Source: Elusimicrobiota bacterium
Lineage (GTDB): Bacteria > CG03
DNA: 5,060 nucleotides
Reading direction: 5' to 3'
Assembly: GCA_021161625.1 (NCBI GenBank)
Contig: JAGHAG010000010.1
Location: 1-5,060, forward strand
Shown here: piece after piece, positions 1-5,018 of the stretch
Numbering within the stretch: the first letter of the stretch is position 1
How the letters are laid out: every line of letters starts with the position of its first letter
Program-made: the position numbers and the translations under genes
The notes under the pieces: generated by a model
Told to the model about the DNA's origin: nothing
Databases searched by the model: none
Seen by the model: only the letters and a program-made list of their open reading frames with translations

Positions 1-10
1 CTTGCATTTT

Positions 11-43
11 CCCTAATCTCCTGATTTCGCTTCATTTGTCATT
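11..43. repeat. Copy B of the 33-bp dispersed repeat
   Basis: This matches 3294-3326 at 28 of 33 positions in the same orientation. Here it is non-coding: in the frame matching the gene start at copy A, the minus strand reads Met-Thr-Asn-Glu-Ala-Lys-Ser-Gly-Asp and then a stop. Bases 1-169 as a whole contain only such repeats and no gene. Confidence 0.75.
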
Positions 44-76
44 TTTAATTTTTAACTTTTCACTTTTAACTTTTAT
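35..76. repeat. AT-rich heptamer repeat, six units
   Basis: On the plus strand, TTTGTCA is followed by TTTTTAA, TTTTTAA, CTTTTCA, CTTTTAA and CTTTTAT, each exactly 7 bp. This is a second heptamer type sharing the 7-bp period of the CCTCTAT arrays but a different sequence. It is non-coding. Confidence 0.7.
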
Positions 77-134
77 CGCAGACCAAGGGTCTCGAGCTAC
101 ATTTTTTTGTCGCATGGTAATTCGCCCGCTACAT
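76..134 (-). repeat. Two imperfect tandem units of about 33 bp with shared ends
   Basis: On the minus strand each unit opens with ATGTAGC (134-128 and 102-96) and closes with GCGA (114-111 region and 80-77 region) followed by an A-rich spacer. The middles differ. The second unit can form a small hairpin, AGACC (92-88) with GGTCT (84-80) around 3 bases. This looks like two members of a short palindromic repeat family, the first decayed. No T-tract follows on the minus strand, so it is not a good intrinsic terminator for the channel gene. Confidence 0.55.
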
Positions 135-135
135 C

Positions 136-170
136 CCTCTATCCTCTATCCACTTTCCTCTTTTCTTTTT
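136..170. repeat. Heptamer-periodic repeat, four to five units, after the channel gene
   Basis: Plus-strand units are CCTCTAT, CCTCTAT, CCACTTT, CCTCTTT and a degenerate TCTTTTT. They share unit type and a 17-bp identical stretch (142-158) with the repeat at 3324-3358. It begins right at the stop codon of the channel gene. Confidence 0.8.
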
Positions 171-1174
171 TATACACCCTGTTTTAGATAAGTTATCAGT
201 CGGCTAAGGAGTTCCTGATTACCGAGGACAAGAATTTTGTCTTTTGCTTCAAGGCGCATTGAGGCATCAGGATTGTAGACAAATCTTCCTGTTTTTGCCT
301 TTCTCATTGCAATTACAACAAGCCCTGTATTTTTGCTTATCTGACTTTCTGCAAGAGTTTTGTTTAGAAAAGGAGATTTTTCAGGGACCTCAACTTCTTC
401 AATTCTCCATTCGCCTTCACTTTCTTTAAGCATTATGTCAAGAAAACTTACAACATTTGGTCTTAAAACAGTTGAAGCCATTCTCAACCCGCCTATCTTC
501 TGGGGTGAGATAACATAATCCGCACCTGCTCTTTTCATTTTTGCAAAAGCATCTTCTTCCACAACCGAGACAAGAATTTTTATTTTCGGGTTTAAACTCT
601 TTGCAGAAATAACCACATAAAGGCTGTGGGAATCCTCATTTAAACAAATAAGGATTGACTTTGCCCTTTGGATACCTGCCTCTATTAAAACTTCATCCTG
701 AGTTGCATCTCCCAGAATATATAGAAATTCGCCGTAGTTTTTCTGCGCCATTTCAAATTTTACCTCGTCTTTTTCAACCACGACAAACTTTTGCTTTGTT
801 TTTAAAAATTCTTCTAAAATTGCCTCGCCAACAGGTGAAAGCCCACAGATAATGTGATGATTGGAAAGTTTTTTTATTGACTCTTTCATCTTACGCCTCC
901 TCATAATAATACCTATTTCGCCTGCAAGAATAAGGGATGAAAAATAACCCATAAGACCTGCAAGCACTGAAAAACCTATTACTATTAAAACAATTGTAAA
1001 AATCTGTCCCTGTACTGATAATGGATGCACCTCGCCATATCCAATTGAAGATAGTGTGATAAAAGTCATATAAAGGGCATCAAGAAAATTCCACTTTTCA
1101 ATAAGCATATAGCCTGCTGTGCCTGTGGCAATGATTGTGACTGCTATAAAGAAAATTATCGTAAATTTTTTCAT
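170..1174 (-). CDS. MthK-type two-TM potassium channel with RCK (TrkA-N/TrkA-C) domain
   Basis: This is a K+ channel subunit of the inner membrane, 334 residues. Layout: TM1 about 4-24, pore helix about 31-42, selectivity filter SSIGYGE (42-48), TM2 about 57-85, a basic linker MRRRKMK (91-97), an RCK N-lobe starting HHIICGLSPVG (106-116) and a TrkA-C-type C-lobe about 245-330. AGADYVISP (216-224) matches the RCK hinge region of MthK. The glycine motif is GLSPVG rather than GxGxxG, with acidic E134 at the end of the second strand, so nucleotide binding is uncertain. Against MthK as I recall it, D181 aligns with the Ca2+ ligand D184, but the E210 and E212 positions appear to be Ser and Val, so Ca2+ gating is doubtful. 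The ATG overlaps the waaA stop (ATGA) and has its own GAGGA site. An internal start before the RCK domain is described separately. Last gene before a repeat-rich non-coding stretch. Confidence 0.93.
   Translation of the reverse strand: MKKFTIIFFIAVTIIATGTAGYMLIEKWNFLDALYMTFITLSSIGYGEVHPLSVQGQIFTIVLIVIGFSVLAGLMGYFSSLILAGEIGIIMRRRKMKESIKKLSNHHIICGLSPVGEAILEEFLKTKQKFVVVEKDEVKFEMAQKNYGEFLYILGDATQDEVLIEAGIQRAKSILICLNEDSHSLYVVISAKSLNPKIKILVSVVEEDAFAKMKRAGADYVISPQKIGGLRMASTVLRPNVVSFLDIMLKESEGEWRIEEVEVPEKSPFLNKTLAESQISKNTGLVVIAMRKAKTGRFVYNPDASMRLEAKDKILVLGNQELLSRLITYLKQGV
887..901 (-). promoter_or_regulatory. Internal Shine-Dalgarno and start codon for a free RCK subunit
   Basis: Within the channel gene, AGGAGG (901-896) is followed after exactly 6 nt by an in-frame ATG (889-887), codon 96. 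This is the strongest ribosome site in the window. Initiation here would give a soluble 239-residue protein (170-889) starting ten residues before the RCK fold, with both TM segments removed. Archaeal MthK is known to make such a product from an internal Met and to assemble it with channel subunits into an octameric gating ring. The caveat is that the motif encodes the Arg-Arg of a basic linker, which could arise by protein constraint. Confidence 0.6.
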
Positions 1175-2427
1175 AAAAATTCCTCAAGAAGAGAAAGATA
1201 CCTTTCAGTTTTTCCAGTGAGGGTTTTTAATTTTTCATAGGCTCTTTTTGCCTTCATATCCGCATTTTCAGGATTTTCAAAAATTTTTTCAAAAATTCTT
1301 TTGAGGTTTTGTGGGGTTTGAGAGATGTAAATATCATCTTTAAAAAATTCAAATTCAAATTTAAAATTGTCATTGTATTTGCCCACACAAACAGGCTTTT
1401 TTAAAAAAATTGCCTCAAGGAAATTCTGTCCACCATGAGGAATAAGAGACCCGCCCACAAAACAGATATCTGCAATTCTGTAAAAATCCATCAAATATCC
1501 CATTTTATCCACCACAAGAAAATTTACCAGAGTTTGTGGATTTTTTTTATGTCTGTTTTTATATTCGCTCAAAAGTAATGCTGAAATTCCCCTTTTTTGC
1601 AAAAGGGCTTTGACCTCGTCTGCTCTTTCAATATGGCGAGGGGCAATCACACAAAAAACATCATCTCTTTTTAAATTCAAAACAGCATCAACCACTGCCT
1701 CTTCTTCACCTCTATGGGTGCTTCCTGCAACAATAATTTTTTTCCCTTCTTTTTTTATTGGAATTTCATGCTTTTCTATGTTTGAAAACATCAAATCATA
1801 TTTTAGATTGCCTGTAATGAAAACTTTTCTTTCCTCTGCTCCAAGTTTAACAAACCTTCTTGCATCTGTTTGTGTTCGCACGCATATCAGAGAGATATTT
1901 TTAAACAGTTTTTTGATGAAAAACTTAAAAATTCTGTATCGTGGGAAACTTCTTCTGGAAATTCTTCCATTTACAATTACAATCTTTGAAGTTTTTGAGG
2001 CAACTTCTATAAGATTTGGCCAGATGCCAAGTTCAATGAGAATTAAAAGAGAAGGTTTAAGCTTTTTGAAAAAACTTTTCACAACAAAAAAAATATCCAC
2101 AGGTGCAAGGAAGCAGTTGTCAAAAACAGAACTTTTTTTAAGGATTTTTTTTGCCTCAGGAGTTTCAACAAGAGCATAGATGCTTTTCCGGGTTGTTTTT
2201 CTTAAAGTTCTTGCAAGATGAATTGCAATTTTCCCTTCTCCAACTGATGATGAAAAAATTACAATACCACCTTTCTTTAAGTTCCTTGCCTTTAAATAAA
2301 ATCTCTCAAAAAATGTCTTTCTTCCGCGTTTTATGTATCTGGCAAGATTGGGCAAAATAAAAGCAAAAAATAAAAATGGCAAAGTCAAAATAAAAATTGT
2401 ATTTAAAACAAGCAGGGAAAAACTCAT
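1171..2427 (-). CDS. waaA: Kdo transferase WaaA (KdtA), lipid A glycosylation
   Basis: WaaA is a membrane-anchored GT-B glycosyltransferase (family GT30) that transfers Kdo from CMP-Kdo to the lipid A precursor on the inner face of the cytoplasmic membrane. The 418-residue length is normal. A hydrophobic anchor spans about residues 4-26. Motifs follow in family order: SVGE (61-64, with the Glu known as catalytic base in the family), IWPNL (135-139), NGRISRRSFPRY (153-164), TGNLKYD (205-211), AGSTHRGEE (234-242), IAPRHIER (261-268) and FVGGSLIPHGGQNFLEA (323-339). The family's ETE-WPN block reads IELGIWPN here, so the second acidic residue is Gly134. The ATG sits in ATGA, overlapping the upstream stop, and the stop overlaps the channel ATG in the same way. 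It shows the cell makes a Kdo-containing outer membrane glycolipid. Other LPS genes are not beside it. The number of Kdo residues it adds cannot be read from sequence. Confidence 0.94.
   Translation of the reverse strand: MSFSLLVLNTIFILTLPFLFFAFILPNLARYIKRGRKTFFERFYLKARNLKKGGIVIFSSSVGEGKIAIHLARTLRKTTRKSIYALVETPEAKKILKKSSVFDNCFLAPVDIFFVVKSFFKKLKPSLLILIELGIWPNLIEVASKTSKIVIVNGRISRRSFPRYRIFKFFIKKLFKNISLICVRTQTDARRFVKLGAEERKVFITGNLKYDLMFSNIEKHEIPIKKEGKKIIVAGSTHRGEEEAVVDAVLNLKRDDVFCVIAPRHIERADEVKALLQKRGISALLLSEYKNRHKKNPQTLVNFLVVDKMGYLMDFYRIADICFVGGSLIPHGGQNFLEAIFLKKPVCVGKYNDNFKFEFEFFKDDIYISQTPQNLKRIFEKIFENPENADMKAKRAYEKLKTLTGKTERYLSLLEEFL
1181..1185 (-). promoter_or_regulatory. Ribosome binding site GAGGA for the channel gene
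   Basis: GAGGA lies 6 nt before ATG 1174 on the minus strand, inside the 3' end of waaA. It supports that start and means the channel can be initiated independently as well as by coupling through the ATGA overlap. Confidence 0.7.
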
Positions 2428-2849
2428 TTTTCTTCTATTCTTAAACTTCCTGCTATTGAATTTATGGAAAACTCCTCTGTTGCACAGTCAAGAAGTAGAG
2501 AAGCGTCTTTTGTGGGCATTTCTTTTAAAATTATCTCCTTAATTTTTCCTGTTGCATTTCTTTTTGCAATTTCTATGATGACTCTTTTCATTTTGTCTTT
2601 TAAATCCTCTATAAAAGCGCTTTCAATTTCATCCCCAACTGCATCTCCAGAAACTCTCCCAAGAAAAATAACCTCATTGTCTTTAACTCTGTAAAAAAGA
2701 ACGCAGGGTCTTTCAAAATTTTCAAGTTTTGCTTTTATTTTACTTTTCAATTCCCTTATAATTTGTGGGTTACCTTTTTTGTAAATTTTTTGAAAAACTC
2801 TTCCTGGAGAGGGCGACAGTTTTAATTTTTTTATTTTTACTTCACTCAC
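2424..2849 (-). CDS. Unrecognised 141-residue protein, coupled to the fumarase-like gene
   Basis: I do not recognise a family. The product is charged and soluble-looking with no membrane segment or signal peptide. A basic N-terminus (KIKKLK, 5-10) and a Lys-rich helix (30-45) lead to a hydrophobic strand pair (PCVLFYRV 48-55, EVIFLGRV 59-66). Then come an acidic stretch (GDEIESAFIEDLKDKM, 72-87), a likely helix (RVIIEIAKRN, 89-98) and a C-terminal part with Cys122. It starts at GTG, overlapping the previous stop by 4 nt (GTGA), and ends by overlapping the waaA ATG by 4 nt (ATGA). No other upstream start exists because the coupling defines it, and no good ribosome site precedes the GTG. That double coupling, plus a sustained open frame with conserved-looking composition, argues it is real. 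It is too short and unlike in motif to be a fumarase alpha subunit. Confidence 0.8.
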   Translation of the reverse strand: MSEVKIKKLKLSPSPGRVFQKIYKKGNPQIIRELKSKIKAKLENFERPCVLFYRVKDNEVIFLGRVSGDAVGDEIESAFIEDLKDKMKRVIIEIAKRNATGKIKEIILKEMPTKDASLLLDCATEEFSINSIAGSLRIEEK

Positions 2850-3325
2850 TTTGAAACAAGCACAGGAAATTCTTCCACTTCAAACTTCATCAATGCCTGT
2901 GGTCCCAGATTTTTAAAGGCAACAATTTTAAATTTTTTTACCTTTGAAGCATACAGAGCACCACATCCACCTGCTGCTTCAAGATAAATAAGCCCTTTGA
3001 GGTCTTTTTTTTCAACCCTGCCCTTACCTATAATTCCTCTGACGCCTGCTTTTTTCATTTTTTCAAAAGCCCACTTTAATCTTAAAGTTGTTGTGGGTCC
3101 TGCTGAAATAACCTTCCCCTTTTTTATAATGGGTCCGCACAGATAAATAAATGTATCTTTGAGTTTCTTAAAATTTTTTATTTTTTTCAATGTTGCATCC
3201 CTTGCCACAAAAACACTTCCAGTAAAATTCACAAAATCCCCTTCTTTAAAATCTTTTAAATCAGGATTATTGAGACACCCTAACTTCATAATCTCCCAAT
3301 CTCTTAATTTCGCTTCATTTTTCAT
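2846..3325 (-). CDS. Class I fumarase / L-tartrate dehydratase beta-subunit-like protein
   Basis: The protein resembles the beta subunit (C-terminal domain) of iron-sulfur class I fumarate hydratases and tartrate dehydratases, which add or remove water on C4 acids together with an alpha subunit that holds the cluster. Seen motifs: EGDFVNFTGSVFVARDA (28-44), SAGPTTTLRL (74-83), GIIGKG (97-102), GGCGALYASKV (119-129) and the ending LGPQALMKFEVEEFPVLV (140-157). At 159 residues it is slightly short for the family. The usual ARDAAHKR-type block reads ARDATLKK, losing the His, and GPTTSxRM reads GPTTTLRL. No alpha subunit is in the window, so the substrate cannot be told. The first 10-11 residues are encoded by a dispersed repeat, and ATG 3289 (residue 13) may be the ancestral or real start, giving 147 residues that still begin before the conserved domain. 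The next gene starts inside its stop codon (GTGA). Confidence 0.8.
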   Translation of the reverse strand: MKNEAKLRDWEIMKLGCLNNPDLKDFKEGDFVNFTGSVFVARDATLKKIKNFKKLKDTFIYLCGPIIKKGKVISAGPTTTLRLKWAFEKMKKAGVRGIIGKGRVEKKDLKGLIYLEAAGGCGALYASKVKKFKIVAFKNLGPQALMKFEVEEFPVLVSK

Positions 3326-3326
3326 T
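3294..3326. repeat. Copy A of a 33-bp dispersed repeat overlapping a gene start
   Basis: This segment matches 11-43 at 28 of 33 positions, in the same orientation, with the shared core ATTTCGCTTCATTT. It covers about the first ten codons of the fumarase-like gene, while the other copy is non-coding (its equivalent reading frame hits a stop after nine codons). Together with the adjacent 7-bp repeats it looks like one composite intergenic element present twice in this window. Confidence 0.75.
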
Positions 3327-3358
3327 CTATCCTCTTTCCTCTATCCACTTTCCACTTT
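3324..3358. repeat. Heptamer-periodic repeat, five units, in the thiC-fumarase gap
   Basis: On the plus strand the units are ATTCTAT, CCTCTTT, CCTCTAT, CCACTTT and CCACTTT, end to end, each 7 bp. On the coding (minus) strand this is purine-rich (AGAGGAA, AGTGGAT) and supplies the Shine-Dalgarno of the next gene. The 17-bp stretch 3337-3353 is identical to 142-158 beyond the channel gene. The heptamer rhythm continues into the first codons of the downstream gene. Confidence 0.8.
3330..3334 (-). promoter_or_regulatory. Ribosome binding site GAGGA for the fumarase-like gene
   Basis: GAGGA lies 4 nt before ATG 3325 on the minus strand and supports that start. It is part of the heptamer repeat, in which GAGG-like words recur every 7 bp, so its presence is weaker evidence than usual. 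The competing ATG 3289 has GGGAG only 3 nt upstream. Confidence 0.5.
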
Positions 3359-3381
3359 TTCCTTATCATCTTGTCTCCATA

Positions 3382-4614
3382 TCATTTCGTTTTCTCGTAA
3401 TTTTTAATTATTTTTATTGTTTTTGCTATGGGGCAAAATTCACCACACATTGTACAGGTTTTTCGGTTTAATTTTTCATCCGAAATCACCTCTGGAACAA
3501 GAAGGTGCTTCTTCATCTTCTTCCAGTCAAGGTTAAATCTTGCCTCTGACAGGGCAAGGTCCCTTTCAATACTTTGTTTTCTTCCTCTCGCAATATCTGC
3601 AATGTGTGCAGCAATTTTTGACGCAATCACACCAATTTTAACATCTTCTGGTTCAGGCAAATCAAGGTGTTCAGCAGGCGTTACATAACACAAGAAATCC
3701 GCTCCATACATTCCTGCAAGAGCGCCTCCTATTGCAGAAGTTATGTGGTCAAAACCCGCGGCAATATCAGTTGGAAGAGGCCCTAAAACATAAAAAGGGG
3801 CACCGTGGCAGAGGGATTTCTCATCCCTCACCACCTTTTCAATCTGATTTAAAGGTATATGCCCTGGTCCTTCTATCATCACTTCAACCCCTTTTTCCCA
3901 TGCTCTTTTTGCAAGTTTTCCAAGCATCTTTAATTCAAACAATTGAAACCAGTCATTTGCATCAGAAATTGCACCGGGTCTCAATCCATCTCCCAGACTC
4001 AAAACTGCGTCATATTTTTTTGCAATTTCAAGAAGCCGGTCATAGTATTCAAAAAGCGGATTTTCCTTTCCTGTTTTCGCCATCCATCCAAGGAGAAGCC
4101 CTCCGCCTCTTGAAACTATACCTGCTGTTCTTTTCTTTTTTTTCATTCTTTTTAAAACTTCTCTTCTTACTCCACAGTGAACTGTTATAAAATCAACACC
4201 CATTGCAAGATGTTCTTCTATAACAGAAAGAAAATCAGATGGGGTTGGTTTTTCAAATCTTGAAAAAACCTCGTAAACAGGAACCGTGCCCACAGGTATC
4301 TGGGCATTCTTTAAAACTTCTCTGAGTATTTTTTTCGTGTTTGCCCCACAGGTCAAATCCATCACAGTATCTGCCCCATATTTTTGTGCAATGGAAAGTT
4401 TTTTCAATTCCTTTTTTAAATCTGACATCAGGGGGGAAGCACCTATGTTTGCATTTATTTTTACACTCAAACCCTTCCCAACCGCAACTGCTTTTCTTTT
4501 ACTCTTTTTGTTTTTGAGAATTGCTATTTGACCTTTTTTATAATTTCTTAAAAAGAATGCATAAGAAACACCCTCTTCTTTCGCAAGTTTTTTAATGAGT
4601 TTAATTTTTTTCAT
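3382..4614 (-). CDS. thiC: Phosphomethylpyrimidine synthase ThiC (short form)
   Basis: ThiC is a cytosolic radical-SAM enzyme that rearranges aminoimidazole ribotide (AIR) to HMP phosphate. Counted from ATG 4614 (410 residues), conserved blocks run in family order: GADTVMDL (80-87), IPVGTVPVY (106-114), ITVHCGV (143-149), GIVSRGGG (165-172), SLGDGLRPG (206-214), MIEGPGHIP (246-254), CHGAPFYVLGP (269-279) and DFLCYVTPAEHLDLPEPEDV (306-325). The C-terminal cluster cysteines are C387, C390 and C394. The protein is the short form, lacking the long N-terminal region of E. coli ThiC (over 600 residues). Oddities: the usual DLSTGG reads DLTCGA, DIAPGYDHI reads DIAAGFDHI, and the cysteine spacing is CX2CX3C rather than the commonly cited CX2CX4C. 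ATG 4623 and TTG 4632 are alternative starts; all overlap thiD2 and none has a strong ribosome site. A BzaF-type paralogue (5-hydroxybenzimidazole synthase, same substrate) is possible, but the thiD2 neighbour favours ThiC. Confidence 0.93.
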   Translation of the reverse strand: MKKIKLIKKLAKEEGVSYAFFLRNYKKGQIAILKNKKSKRKAVAVGKGLSVKINANIGASPLMSDLKKELKKLSIAQKYGADTVMDLTCGANTKKILREVLKNAQIPVGTVPVYEVFSRFEKPTPSDFLSVIEEHLAMGVDFITVHCGVRREVLKRMKKKKRTAGIVSRGGGLLLGWMAKTGKENPLFEYYDRLLEIAKKYDAVLSLGDGLRPGAISDANDWFQLFELKMLGKLAKRAWEKGVEVMIEGPGHIPLNQIEKVVRDEKSLCHGAPFYVLGPLPTDIAAGFDHITSAIGGALAGMYGADFLCYVTPAEHLDLPEPEDVKIGVIASKIAAHIADIARGRKQSIERDLALSEARFNLDWKKMKKHLLVPEVISDEKLNRKTCTMCGEFCPIAKTIKIIKNYEKTK

Positions 4615-5008
4615 AGATACCATCTTTAACAAATTCTTTCTCTATTGTATAGAGTTTAAACCTGATTTTTTTGATTTTGCCCGCTTTGTCGGGTTCATCT
4701 TTTTTCAAAATTTCTTCAAGAACTCTCAATGCTTCTCCTGTTCTGAAAATGTTTGCAATGAAAACCTCTCTCAATGTCTTTCTGGGTTTTTCCTTTAATT
4801 TTCTACCCTCATCTTTCTGCACATTCCTGCTTTTTACAAGTTTTTCATAGTCATTTTCAAAAATTCTTGAAAGTTCATGCCTCAATCTTCTTATCTTGAG
4901 GAAGCGATTTTTTTTGAAAAAAAATCTTTCAAGGTCCTCAACGACCCTTAATCCTTCTCGTGCTCTGTTAAAATTTGCATCAATAATTGTCAATTTTTTA
5001 GCCTGCAT
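4601..5008 (-). CDS. thiD2: Stand-alone ThiD2, HMP-phosphate kinase of thiamin synthesis
   Basis: This 135-residue protein matches the small ThiD2 family (about 130 residues), found alone or fused to the N-terminus of ThiE. ThiD2 phosphorylates hydroxymethylpyrimidine phosphate to the diphosphate and replaces ThiD, without accepting free HMP. The hallmark DANFNRAREGLRVVED is at residues 10-25, followed by RLRHEL at 41-46, KDEGRKL at 65-71 and GEALRVLEE at 91-99, with a closing RFKLYTIEKE at 116-125. It is stand-alone here: the frame ends at TAA and no ThiE domain follows. The stop overlaps the thiC start, so the pyrimidine-forming and pyrimidine-phosphorylating enzymes are coupled. An in-frame TGA at 5014-5012 rules out a longer N-terminus. 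ATG 5008 lacks a clear ribosome site. TTG 4993, with CAGG 8 nt before it, is an alternative giving 130 residues and keeping the whole domain. The family call is from recalled motifs. Confidence 0.88.
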   Translation of the reverse strand: MQAKKLTIIDANFNRAREGLRVVEDLERFFFKKNRFLKIRRLRHELSRIFENDYEKLVKSRNVQKDEGRKLKEKPRKTLREVFIANIFRTGEALRVLEEILKKDEPDKAGKIKKIRFKLYTIEKEFVKDGIYEKN

Positions 5009-5018
5009 TATTCATGCA

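Noticed and set aside
35..76. CRISPR-like array
   Set aside because: The 7-bp units are contiguous with no spacers, so it is a simple short tandem repeat.
76..96. Rho-independent terminator after the channel gene
   Set aside because: The AGACC/GGTCT stem is only 5 bp and is followed by an A-rich, not T-rich, stretch on the minus strand.
1610..2179. Plus-strand open frame of 189 codons opposite waaA
   Set aside because: It is fully antisense to a strongly supported waaA, has Ser/Phe/Leu-rich low-complexity composition expected from the reverse of a Lys/Glu-rich gene, and shows no known motif.
2424..2849. Fumarase class I alpha subunit, whole or truncated
   Set aside because: It is half the usual length or less, lies on the wrong side of the beta gene, and lacks the cluster-binding cysteine pattern and glycine-rich alpha motifs.
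3326..3381. Separate promoter in the thiC-fumarase gap
   Set aside because: I could not find a convincing -35/-10 pair; the gap is mostly 7-bp repeats.
3732..4190. Plus-strand open frame of 152 codons opposite thiC
   Set aside because: It is a shadow of conserved ThiC coding sequence, with no domain and no convincing ribosome site.
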